A DNA stretch of 64,000 nucleotides from positions 7,160,194 through 7,224,193 of the forward strand of contig VZDJ01000623.1 in NCBI GenBank assembly GCA_008694505.1, given 5' to 3'. Within the stretch, counting starts at the first letter, position 1. The number at the start of each line of letters is the position of its first letter. A model generated the notes under the pieces. That model saw only the letters and a program-made list of their open reading frames with translations, was not told the DNA's origin and made no database searches. The translations under genes and the position numbers were made by a program. This stretch comes from Cyanoderma ruficeps. Its lineage: Eukaryota; Chordata; Aves; Passeriformes; Timaliidae. This document shows positions 42,901 to 55,441 of the stretch, piece after piece.

Positions 42901-45900
42901 AAATATTTCTTTTCATTTCACGTGTTTGACATTTCAGGCAGCATATTTCTACATCCTTTCTTTGTTAACCCTCAGAAGCTTTACAGAGTCACAACAGGAG
43001 GACACACACCATATCAAATATCTGCCATGCACAGAGCAGTACCTGCCTTCACACACGGTCCAGAGTTAGGCAAGAATGAATTAACACCGTATCCAATAAT
43101 TCACTCCTTTCTGCTACTTGATGTAATATATATGTCAGTCAGAGGACTGCTGGCTAACTTCAAATTCAAGGAAAGATGACACAAGGGCTTGGGGCTGGGG
43201 TTTTTTTTTTCAAAATCTTTGGTATTTATTAGGGTGGTTTTACAGCAGATAATCAGCTAACTGGATTTGTTCATAACAGCCAGTCTCAAACAGCTCCCAA
43301 ACTCCTAAGAATAAAGGAACTGGATAACCTCTTATCTGTGTGACACAAGAAGAAAGAGTGTCATTTTTAATCTTCTCTCTCTAACCCAGCACAGCAGGCA
43401 GTGTGACAGCCTCATTGGCCTCTGTGTTCAAATGAACACGACAGCTGAACTCACTTACAATTCAGCAGGGCAGTGAAGGATGGGCTTGGCAGCTTTGCTG
43501 AACTGAAACTGTTTGCTTCAATGTTCTTCAAGCCCTTCTGAAGCTGGATTGCCCCAAATGTCTTGCCAGTGGATACCCTGAACAGAGAAGGATGAGGTTC
43601 ATGGACCTCTTGGCAAGTGGAATCCAGCCTGGGATGATCTTCCGCATGAGGCCCTCCCTGAGGACTTGCTGCATCCAGTGCAGAGCATCCAGCCTGCCAA
43701 CTTCAGTGACACAGAGCAGGGGTTAAGAGCCTGATCATATAAACTCAGCCAAGTCGAGATTCCTGCCAGCCCTTGTAGGATTCCAAAACTCCAAATCTTC
43801 CCTCAGCCAAAGAGGACCTGGGCACCATAAAAGTGGTCGGTCTAGCCTAGAAATACAAAACAAAACCTTGTGTTGGGAGGAAACGGTTGAAAGCACAAGG
43901 ATGTCAAAGAGGTAAATTCACTCAAGTGACCTTGCAGCTGAGAATGCTAAAAATGCCGGAGTGGGGAAACCCCAGTTACTATGCCTAGTGTAGTTCATCC
44001 TCTCCCTGTTTTCAGAAGTAGAATGCCTGAACAAACTCACACACATATTTGGGCCTCCTGATGGAGAGCGACAAACAGAGAGAGAAATCAAAAGCTCAGA
44101 GGCCCTAAAAGCACACCCTTGTGATAAAGCGCACAATCATGAAGCCCTTTGATAATACAGTGGGGCAGGCAGGGGTTCACACACACACATTGCAAGGATA
44201 AACTGAGCCTGCAGCAGCCTGTGTCCCCATGTGCCTATGGGCACGGGGATGAACTGAGCCTGATGTGTCCCTGTGTGTCTCTGCCACCCAGCACTGTTAA
44301 TAAGGTAATGAGATAAATTTACTCCTTGCATTTCAGCTGTGGTTTGGTGGTCACCCTGGTTACCTGCATCTGTGGATTCACATGCCTTGGAAACAGCATC
44401 AAAAAGTCACAAGGGATTGAACAGATCCCGGAGTTATCCTCTGTGTTTTGATTTTCTCCTTAAAGCTAAAAATCCATGATACCAGCCAGAAGAACCATTA
44501 TTTTAGGTATTTGTAGGTGTATCACTTTCAACATGTTTAATAAAATAAAGTCTGCTGCACAGACCAAGCATTTTTTATGGTTGTTTCAGCATGTTTTATT
44601 CCACCTCGGCATAGCAAGTTTCCCTTAAAGCAGAGATTGGTTTCAGTACTTCATCTCCACAGGGCAGTGTAACTTCAACTTATTATTTATGTATAATTGC
44701 AGTTTGCCTGAATTAGATGTAATTACAGCCCAGAACCCACAATTCCGCATCCATTTCAACTTTCAGCAATTTTTTTTTTAATTGTTGAGATTTAGTTTCT
44801 ATTTTTTCAGGTTCTTTTGCTCTGAGTAGAAAACCAGATGAATCTTTCTGAAACTATGTGTGTAATTTAGGCTGTAATGGAAAAGTGTGTCAGCTTTATC
44901 AGTGCTTCTCGGATCTTATAACAAAACGTGGCAAGCTGATTTCTTTGCCGAATTCTTTCCCTCTCTTTTTAAAACATAAATTGTCTTTCCTTTTTTTAAT
45001 GCAGACAGACAATGACCTTGTACTTTATATGGAGTGCTTCATCCTTGTAATCTCAGAGCGTTTTATAAATAGATAGAAGACATCAAAGAAGAAAAAGAAT
45101 GCTCAAGGGCAGAAGCATCACACCATGGCTCTTATTAAGGTAGTAAACCATCCTTTACTTAAAGGGACCATCCCCTATATCTTTTATTTGTTAATAGAGT
45201 TACTGCCTCCTCCAATTTACCTCATGTGTCATGGGACTAAAAGGAGAGCTGAATCAATCAGTAAATTTCACAGGAGAAAAGAAATAAGCTTGATTAATTT
45301 GCTTATTACTGTAGAATTTCACCTTGAGAATCTTTCAGCAAAAAGAAATAGCCTTAAACATCACCTTCCTCACAAAAAGAAAAGGCCCCATCTCTCAGAC
45401 AAAATGTACTTTGAAATACAGCTTCAGGACAGAGGCTTTGAAAAGCTGCAGGTCCAAACTGGATTTGGCACTTGATATTTTCTCTGTTTAGCTACAAGGG
45501 TAAATGAAATTCTTACGTCTAGATTGATCACTTTACCTCAGTCCAAGAAAACGTTTATATTCCAAAATAAGGTGAAACCTTATGTAAGTGTTTCACATTC
45601 AAAATATGCTTTATTGAATAACTGTTTTGCCAGAAAACAAACTCCTTTTGCTAAGAGACACGGTACTGTGTTCTTCACCAGCACACACCCATTGAAAGAA
45701 GCTGCAAAGGAATCTCCAAAGATAAGATAGCAGAGGAGTGTTGATACCCACTTGGTGGTTACCAACATTGGAGCATAATCTGAATTGCAACATCAGTATC
45801 TTCACTCCTACAAAGCTTCACTGGCAGCTCAGTATCTATGGGTAACTAAGACAGTTGCCCATTCCAAATCTACCCATCAAAATAAATATAAAATCTGCTC

Positions 45901-48900
45901 TCTAAATAAAATATTTCTCTTTAAAACATGGCTGCTTTCCATGAAATTTGAAATCAAGTAACAGCCCATGTACTCTTAGAGTTCAGAAGTGCTGGTGTGG
46001 TGCTTTGTGGGGATGGCAATGTAGGCCACTCGCATTTCTGGTGCCACAGGTTCAGACGTCTCCTGGTGCAGAAGTGCAAGATGGCAAGGTCTGCAACCAT
46101 GGGGAGGAGGGTTTCATCCCTTAGACAAAGCATGGTCATAAGCTGCCTCTACCTCTCAGAGTATCATGTGGCATTTTCTAATCGAAGTTTTCCACTTTTT
46201 GATCAAAATGCGTTCCTAGGCTGTCACTTTTTTTTATAGTCAAAAGAAAAGAAAATGGTGGATTAAATGAACCCAAATGTGCTGCTGTTTATCTTCTAGA
46301 CTGAAAAATTTTATCAGGATCATCAAATTTCCATGAAACCTGTGTTTGTGCTTGCTGTGCTGATGTTAACAAAAACACCACCCCCACACAGAAATTGCTT
46401 AGTTCAGAGCTGGGACATTCTTACTGAGACCTAACCTCAACACTTGCCAGACATGCCATGAATGAGGAGCCCTTTTGTGGCTTCTCCTGGGGTGGTCTGG
46501 AGGATGGGTGCCGTGGTAGAAGAGAGATTTCCACCTTCCTGTCAGGGAGATTTGTGCCCAGTATCTCCTCTCTCACACAGGGGTTGTGGAGCAGCTGAAT
46601 GTCTTGGGGTGGTAATCTTTACTCCACCAGATTTATTGTACTTGTCAACTCTGGGACATTTCAAGCCACATTTTTTTTTTTCTATTTACTTGAAAATCAT
46701 CTAACCACAAAAGGTAAAAAAAGAGGTTTTAAAGATTTCAGAACGAATTTACATTCAAGCCACTGCCCTAGCAAAAAAATAAATATTTGTGGCCATATCT
46801 GAAAAATGCATGACAGTCTCCTAATGTGGTTGCCAAGCCTGAAGGCAGAGTTTTGGTGCCTGGCCCCTCTGCAGCCTGTGCAAGCAGCTGATGAGGGCTG
46901 CCTCAGAGCAAATATTTGAGGCTTGGCAAGAATACAGTGCTCTCCCGTTGTTTCCTGGATGACATGTTTGCTCTAAATGAGCTCTTGGAGCATCAGGGTA
47001 GTACAAAAACATTTTGGGATAAGATCTCATCCAGAATATAAGCAGGATCCAGCGACTACTTCCCTGAATGGTTAAGAAAGTGGGAGATTTTTTCTTCTGT
47101 GAGACCAGTTTACCCTGTTGATATATCTGGTTACTAATTCTATTATGAAGATAAACAGAACTGTTCACACCAAAGGCTAAACTTTTAAGTATTGGAAGTG
47201 AGGAACTCAAATATACAAGATAAGAGAACAAAATGAAGGAAAGACAAGGTAATAAATTGTAGCAAGGACAAATATTAGGTTTTATTAGCAGTGATCTCAA
47301 TTTAAAGAATCCCAAACAACCAAACCGTGTGTGGTCCCAAACTCTAAACAAAAAACCTTAGCAAATGCCATGCAAGGAATCTTGAGTTAATGTCAGAGCC
47401 CTTCAGTAATAAACATAGTGAAATCTAATCAATATCTGCTTTCTGAGCAATGGGGGGAATGACCTGGGCCATCCATCACCAGGGTGTCATGTAGCACTGT
47501 ATGGGGGGCTGTTGTTGTGTTTGGTGCAGTTTTTAACACCCCCTGCAACCTTTTATGAATACAATTATTTACTCTACAGTATCAAAAGATGTGTCACGAT
47601 TTATACTGACAAATTAAAGGTAATGAGATTTGCCAGTGGAAATCCTGAAGTATCTTTTCAGTAGAGTAGAATGTATCTGTATTTCTATTATTAAACTATA
47701 TTTAGCCTGCTGCAGGGTAGTTTATTCACACACTTTGGAAATATTAGGGCTAAAAATCAAAATGTAAAATCAGAAAATTAATTAAAAGATTGAAAGATGT
47801 AATTTCAAACTCAGGTGGAGGCACTGTCTTGCAAACATCCCTCCTCTTTTCAAGCCCTTAACAAGCCTGTGAGTAACACAGAGCAGTTTAGATCCACAAA
47901 CAGAAACAGAGCTGCACAAATGGATTTATAGAAGAAAGGAAAGGTATTGTTCTTTTATTAATTAAAAAATCCTGACTAAAACCATCAACTCAAGCTTTGG
48001 AATTCCATCAGAGTTTTAAAGGCCCCAGTTGCTCTGTTTGGGAAGCCTGGGATAGCCCACACTGCTGCAGAAGCCACAGCAGCAGCTCAGCCCCTTGGTG
48101 AGCTGGCAGCAGGGCCAAGGGGACTGACAAGACTGACATCTAACTCCAGAGCCAATGGAGGCACAAGAAGAGTGGGGATGTTCTCAGAAATCAATGTCTG
48201 ATACAGACAAACCCTGAGTGCTAAAATTCCTGCTATTTTCAGTTGTATTGGCTAACTCCTCCTTAGAAGACTATTGCAAGAGTTAATAAATAACAAATAT
48301 TACCCAAAACAACAAAACTGTCATGGAGGTCTCACCGTGATGATGGTCCATCTTCTCATTCCAGGACATAAATAAATTTAGCACATGAGACTTAGTTACC
48401 ACAGTTCAGCACAAGGACCAGTTCAGCTATCATTTTGGTTAACACAGTACTGAAAGCACAAGGCTTCAGCCCTATCCTCTCATCTAATTCCAGCAATTTC
48501 ACTCAAATCAGTGGCTCAGATCAGGAGAAGGAAGGAGTCATGTCTCAAGCCCAACTGGGATGAAGCATTGTGGAGTTGCAAGCACTGGAGTCCTAAGGTC
48601 ACACTGGACCCGTTGTTTTTTAATGCTGCGTTTCATCAACAGCTTCCCTCGAGATTTGAGGTCTGACCACCACTGAACCCTTCTATTTTACTCAGCAGAG
48701 TTCAACTAAATGGGGTGAATTCTAAGAGGCCCATTAAAAGTAGGAAAAAAACCCAGAACCTGAAGTCTCATGACCTTAAAACAGATAATCTTGTAACACC
48801 CAATACATGTAGAAAGAATAGTTTGCAGAAATATGTGATTAGGGATAGAAAAAAATCAAGCAAGAGTGGAAAGGAAGAATGAGGGACACAGCAAGTAGAG

Positions 48901-51900
48901 AGGCAGAAGTTTATTCCTCTGCAGTGGGTAGCTCAGCCATAAAGACATGACACCTGGACAGGGAAGTGGAGCTTGCAACCTGTCTGCTTCATTCAGAAGC
49001 AAAAAAAACCCCCAAAATCCAATACGAAAACCCATTTCCCATCAAACACTAATTAGAAGACATAACTCATATTTCATCGAAGTTTGGTCTTTACTTTCTA
49101 CAAACTGAGCTCAAGATCATAAATCTTAAAATAGGAGGAAGAAAAAAAAAAGAAAAGGATTTTTTATGTGTAAAAGTCTCATTTTAATCCAGCCAATTTA
49201 ATGTTTTTGGCATTTGGGTTTACTATACTAAGAGTTGAATTAACTATAAGATACATGAGAGCAGCACTCATGCTGAACAATCACATGTGCTACCATATGC
49301 AAAATGGCAAATTCATTTTGCTAGCTTCATTAAAAAAAGGAATTTAACACTGTTAATTGCAGGGACTCACCTTCATCAGAAAAATTTAGCTCAGAACACT
49401 GCCTTACTTCCAGGCTGCAATTAAATGCAGGAACAGCAGGTCTGTGATTTCTATTTTCATTAGAAAAAATATCAGCAATTCCATTTTGAAACAGAGGACA
49501 AATCTGCAGAATATTTTTTATGTGCCATTGCTGGTTTTAATCCTTAAATTTTAGTTGCTGTCATTTACAGTGGTCTGTTCAGAAAATAGATGAAAACATA
49601 CTTCTTGGTATCCATGATAATTTGTATGTATTTCATCATAAACACATTCATTTTTTTAACATCTAGTGTCTAATTTAATACTTACTCTTCTGTGTTTACA
49701 GTAAATTATGAAGACCCCTTTGCCTTTTATAAATGAATGTTTTTGCACACAATTCAACAAGTTTGATGCTGATATTGGTTCTTACCCAGCTAACATCTTC
49801 CAAAAGTTATTACCCTCTTTTACCTTGTCACAAGTTCTTTCCATTTGTGCTTCCAGCAAGGTGAAAGACCTTCCATGCAGGGAATTTGTGCTTGCTGAAG
49901 TGGGTGCTTTGAGGGACTGGTAAAGAGATACAAATCTCCCAGGTTCGGTGCTGACCCTTGGGCTTGCAGATGTGAAGCCTTGAATTTATACACTAACAGG
50001 TTAGGAAAGCAAAGGGTTTGAAAGAAAGGCTTTTATTTTTGTGATTCAGGTTCTCACAAGTGGTTGAAGGACTGAGACTGCTCCGTGCAGGCTGGTAGAG
50101 CCTGGCCTGCAGCAAGCCCAGCTTGAACTCCGCTCAGGGTTTGTAGTCTTGGTATTACTGCCCTGTGTTTCATACCCCACCAAGGTGCCAGTGGGCAAAG
50201 AGGATAAACCTAACCTGCACTGATATTACAGCCCAGTAAAATAATCTAAAGTAGATGGTAAAGGTGGATAAATAAAGAAAGATAAAGATGGAAAGATGAA
50301 CAAAATACAGCAGCTTTCTGGGTGGTGTGAATGAGAGCAGATGGGAGCTCTGGCATCAGCAGGTCCAAGGGCGGGTCAGCACCCTGATGACCATCAAGAG
50401 CCTGATGTCTTAAAAGCCTCCAGGCTTTGCTATATGTCTGAACATATATATGTCTGAAAATGTCTGAATATAATTGCTTTAAGAATACATGCTGTAAATT
50501 CAGTTTCTAAGCTTTCCTTGAAGCACTTACTCATATTCTCATGAAACTCAAGGGAAACATGGGGCCTCTGGTACCACTGATGCACATTTAACTTCTCCAT
50601 TTGGTCCATTACACAGCTTTTATTCTATCCCTGTATAAACTCTGGTAGAAAATTATTCTCTAAAAGACCATTTTTTTCTTAAAAACAAGAAGCCTTTTGC
50701 AGTTTGTCAGTCCATGATTTTGATTGTGCTGAAAATCTAACAAGCAGTTTTCCATTCTGTATTACTATTTACTTTTGAGCAGGCTAACAAGCATACACTG
50801 ATGGCAGACATAGTTTTAAAAGGCTACATTCTTCCTTTCTTTCCTTTTTTTTATTTTTAATTTTCTAGAAATCTTCTGTCAGTCAGTCACCAGAAATAAA
50901 ATATTCTATCTGAAATTATTTTAGCCTGCAGATTTAAAAAGAAAACTAGAAACTAATGTTATGAATAAAGGATATGACTGAAGTCCACTAGAATTAATTG
51001 AATCTAGGCCAAGACTCTGTCAAAGTGACTTGTAGGCAAGGCTTGGGATTTAAGTCATGAGTTTTGAAGACTGTTCATTCAGTTTCTTCATTGAAAATTC
51101 AATAAAAAATAATGGAGTAATTTGAGGTGTGACAGAGGAAAGTCTGGCCTGTGATTTCTTGTTACATAATTCAAATGAAGAACTAGTGTCCAAGAGTAAG
51201 GGTTCTGTTGATTTACCTGTGGTGTCTTGGTCTACGACTGTCAGTGCTGCAAAATCTCATTTAAAGGATAACAGGTAAGACAGTGAAAAAATGTCACTGT
51301 GGCCAGGGAAGGAGAAGACCATGGTAGGAAGAAGGCAGAGGTACAAAGCAGGATAATCAAACATTTCAGAACATTGCTCAGTCATGAGCTCACGGCAGTG
51401 ACCTTTTTCCTGTGAAGAGAAGGAAAGGTTAAGCATCAGCCAGCCTGGGCTTTCAGCGTGATGCAGTTGCTAAGCTCCCCACAATAGGCATCCAAACATA
51501 TGCATTCAGAAAGCAGTGTGAATCATCCTGGAGTAATGATAACTGAAGAGACATAAGGAATAAAACAAGCAGTCAAAACTCAGTGAGGCACTCTGAAATT
51601 TCATTTGCGAAAGAAATGGAAAAAAACAAAAGTCCACCCTCAGGTCTCTAAAAATAGCCACGGAAAATTATCAGTTCAGATACAGAGAAACACTCTGCTT
51701 CCTCAGGCCTGCACAAAAGGATGCCAGCTGACACAGCCGACTCAGGTTGTAAGAGGACAGATACATTTGACTCTGTATGTGAAGAATTCCATGGTTGTGT
51801 TTGTAGAGGCAGAATTGCTCATCACTCTGAGGCCATGCTTTCATTCAGCAGAGCTGGCTGGCATCACTCACAGTCCAGGGACAACAGACAGAGAAAAGTT

Positions 51901-53929
51901 CTCTCTTTTCATTAGATTGTTTTGGGTTTTTTTCCTCAAGCCCAGTCTGTGGCTTGAGCTAAAGCTACTGTGAATATTTTGCAGATTTTTTTCTGGTAAG
52001 ACAAGCCGGTCGATGCGAGACCTTGCTGATCATGAAAACAATGTACAGTTATCTCCCAGCGAGAGTTCAATCAGCTGAGAAACTCACAGCTGGCTTAAAA
52101 GGAGAGACAGAGAAGCAGGAGGTAAAGTTCAGGGTAGCAGAAAAATTTAAGAGGTGAACAGGATGGGATGAGACAAAAGAGATTAATTGATGACACTGGG
52201 TGCTGGGAGCTGTTCTGCTGATCACAGCCAAAGCAGGACCCCCTGCAGGAGCCATGGACACCAGCTCAGGGCTGCACATTTCTTGTGTGGTGTAGAATTC
52301 ACTCCCTGGAAACACTGAGATTCAGGACATTCTTCAGTCAAGGGGCCTTGGGATTAATTTGGTTTGGTCAGGTTTCTCCCAAATAACTACACAAAGAATG
52401 ATACAAATGGGAACCAGCAAAAGTGATGTTTGTCTGGTTTTTTTGTTCTCTCACATGGATTTTTGTGCTGAACAGGAGTCATTACAAGCTGTGGAAGTCT
52501 TAAAGAAAAGCTGAAAAAAAAATTATATCCTACAGAAGAAAGAGAGATGAATTCACAAGTCTTGCCACTTTCCCCTCCAGAGAAGCGGGGTGGAACCACA
52601 GCCCTCTAAGGTCTAGCAGAAGAGAGGCATGGAGGAAAGACTTTTTGAAAGTAATGTTAAGTTGTATAACTAAAAAATACTACTGTTTAAACCAGTGTGC
52701 AACATCTGTGGTGAATATTTTCCTGAATTTTTCCAACAGGACAACCCTAGTCAAGATGAAACTTCTGGACACAAGAGTGTTTTTGGTACCAACGAATATT
52801 CATTTTTTTACTCCCATGGTAAAAGAACAATAGTCTCATAAACCTGTGACAAATTTATTTTATCAACAGTTCATCAGGAAGAGTAGGGCAGAAAAGCAAA
52901 AAACAATTAAATAGAAGTTTTATGATCCAGATCACTTAATACTTCTCTTAAGCAGATTTCAGTACTGTGCTCAAGTAGTGACATCCATGGAAGAGGCTTT
53001 ATCACCTTCTTAGCTAAATATGCCAGTATAATAAGAATTTTGCAGATTGAAGTGGGAGGATCAGAAAAAAACAATGAGTTTCGATGTCAGACATGCATTT
53101 TAGGCCTGTCCAGCAGGATGGTGACATTCAACAGTATTGCCTGAGGACATGGACTTCAGAGAAAACTGTGTGGTGAAATGAGATTGAAGGATGCAAATAT
53201 CAGAACTATTTGTTTTTTTACCAAAGTCTGAGGATTTCATCTAACAGTTCTTGCAGGTACTGTCTCAGTCCTGAAGGCATGAGAAAGAACATCAGAGCTG
53301 TGGCTCCAAATGTAAAATACACATGCAGATTGAGCCTTCCTGCTCACCCAGCTAAGAAGCATTTAACAGTATCTCCACTGGGAAACCTCTAACTTTAAAA
53401 AGGTAGACGAACATGGTGGTAAGAAATGCAAGATTAATGGATTTAAGTTCTAAGACAAATCTGGCCTTTTGGTTATATTCTGAGCCTCTTGGAGAATCAA
53501 AACAAAAAATTTAGAAGGGTGGTGCCTTTTTCATCAGGTTAAGGGGATGCTTCAGCTTCATCCAGAATCTGACCCTAATTGCCACTGCCCAGTTTGGCAG
53601 GGCCCACTGGCAGTGGAACTTCAGCAGAGTGCAGTGTCACCTGGAACTGTCACCTGGAGAACTGTGAGGTTGTATCCTGCCATTCAACACCTTCCCACAG
53701 CCTTAAGCCTGGTCTGTCCCTAACTGACCTGAAAACCACAAATGTAACATTTTTCAGTGGGATAAAGGGCTACCAAAGATCAGAGCAAAAGCAGAACAAA
53801 GTCCTAGTGGTAACAGACATCACCAAGTGACAAATGCTGAGAATTACTGACTGATTTGGCTTGATGGCACGTCCCTATTGAGCTGTACTGGAGTGTTCCT
53901 TGTGCAAATCCTCCAGGTTTTCAGGACAG
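39945..53929. other. Intergenic, no gene recognised
   Basis: About 14 kb of mostly AT-rich DNA. The longest gap-free open frame of the window (46821-47351, minus strand, 176 codons) lies here but has no recognisable domain. It is poor in acidic residues, as expected of a chance frame. Moderately GC-rich patches occur near 41840-42040 and 43540-43730. Imperfect repeats of AACTGAGCCTG lie near 44199-44262. No LTR, CR1 or RNA gene was recognised. Confidence 0.5.
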
Positions 53930-54060
53930 AATCATAGGATCTCAGAATGGTTTGGGCTGGAAGGGAGTTTAAAGGTACTTTAGTTTCGATCCCCCTGCCA
54001 TGGGCAGGGACACCTTCCAGCAGACCAGGTTGATCAGAGCTCCATCCAGCCTGGCATTAA
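53930..54060 (-). mobile_element. CR1 LINE 3'-end fragment
   Basis: Reverse complement of the CR1 tail: AATCATAGGAT, then 'GAATGGTTTGGGCTGGAAGG', 'CCCCCTGCCATGGGCAGGGA' and 'CACCTTCCAGCAGACCAGG', ending at 'CCATCCAGCCTGGCATTAA'. It is on the minus strand and strongly 5'-truncated. It matches the family closely by eye. Confidence 0.92.
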
Positions 54061-55369
54061 CGAGGAGATGAAATTCGAATCAAAGTCATACAATGACCAA
54101 GAACTTTATGCTATTTAGGGTTATCCGACTACCTCCAAATTTTGAATGGTTAATATTTAGTATTTCTTTTTTTATTATTTCAATTGGTTTGGTTGTTTGC
54201 CTTAAACTTGGTGGAGGGAAAGAACAAACTATGAACAGAGAACTGTCAATTTGTCTGTATGACCAGACTGATCAGGCTAAAAATTAACCTGGTTGCAAGT
54301 AAATGGCAATATCCTGACTGCAGGAACTGTCCTACTATGATAACGAATTGGGCAAGGAGAGTGCACAGAATCAGTAGCCAACCTCTATGTGAAACTGAGC
54401 TAAACTTCATATGGATTGACTGAAAGTGCAGCTAAACCTCCAGGTTATCTGCTTCTATCTCCACATAGGCTGACAGGAGAAGCTTTCTCTTCATTAAGCC
54501 CCAGGTCTTATCTTCCACTGCCATGTCTAACAAGCAGGAATAGGTTTATTTATGTTCATTCATATGGTCTGACAGATCCTATCAGCAAAGACATGCATCT
54601 GTGCATACTTTAAAACCTGATCCCACTTTGTGGCTGACATAATTCTACTCTAAACCAAGGCCAAGTTAACCCTCTTTGCACACAGAACTTCAAACATCAC
54701 AGAATTGCAAAAAAAAGACATTGAAATCAGCTCAGCTTTTCAGACTAAAAATATATATACATATTTAAATGGCAATGTTCTGTCTGAAAAAAATTAAAAT
54801 TTAAGATTGAACAGCAGATCCAAATAAATAAAAATCTCACACTGAAAATCATCTCTGTGATCACTAGTTCTCAAGTTTCAAGTGTACAAGGGAGAGGCAA
54901 GCAATGCTCAGAACTGGTGCTAACCAAGGGTAACCTTTACTCAGCCACCTTTACTCAACAGGAAGAGACTTCTTCTCTCTGGAAGAGACCACCTTGCCCC
55001 AGAAAGGATGAGGTGGTAGAGAATAACCTCCAGGTCCTCGCCGTGACCCCTCCTGGCTACTGCAAAAATCAATCCTGTCCTGGCTGGAACCAGGGGAGTA
55101 CATTGTTTTAAATTCAATATAAAGCAGTTGGTTTATGCTTTGCCATGATATTTGTTTGCTTCTCGTGAGTTACTGAAACGCTCCCGCATTCTTTCCTAGA
55201 TCCCATCATGTAAATGATTCTTGACAAGCAACACTAAAAATGAGACATAAAATCATAAAAATAATGAAAGCTGGATAACTTGTATTTTATATTAGAGGAT
55301 GGTTGGTTGCTGGGAGTTGATAGCTTCCTCAGGGGAGAAACAAAAGCGGAATGTAAAGGCAGCAGATCC
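54061..55369. other. Intergenic, nothing recognised
   Basis: Unique-looking AT-rich DNA between two CR1 pieces that point in opposite directions. No exon or RNA gene was recognised. Confidence 0.55.
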
Positions 55370-55441
55370 TGCAGAGCAGCACCTTGAGTTGGACTCTATG
55401 ATCCCTGTGGATCCCTTCCAGCTCAGGATATTCCATGATCT
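55370..55441 (+). mobile_element. CR1 LINE tail, sense orientation
   Basis: The + strand reads GAGTTGGACTCTATGATCC, then 'TCCCTTCCAGCTCAGGATAT' and 'TTCCATGATCTG'. This is the CR1 3' end with a mutated ATTCTATG tail. Only the last 70 or so bases are clear, so the left edge is approximate. Confidence 0.75.

Noticed and set aside
43612..43735. Short protein-like frame in a GC-richer patch
   Set aside because: Bounded by stops after about 49 codons, with no clear splice sites and no recognisable domain.
46821..47351. 176-codon minus-strand open frame, the longest without Ns
   Set aside because: No domain, signal or splice context was recognised, and it is poor in acidic residues. A database search and a codon-conservation test would decide.
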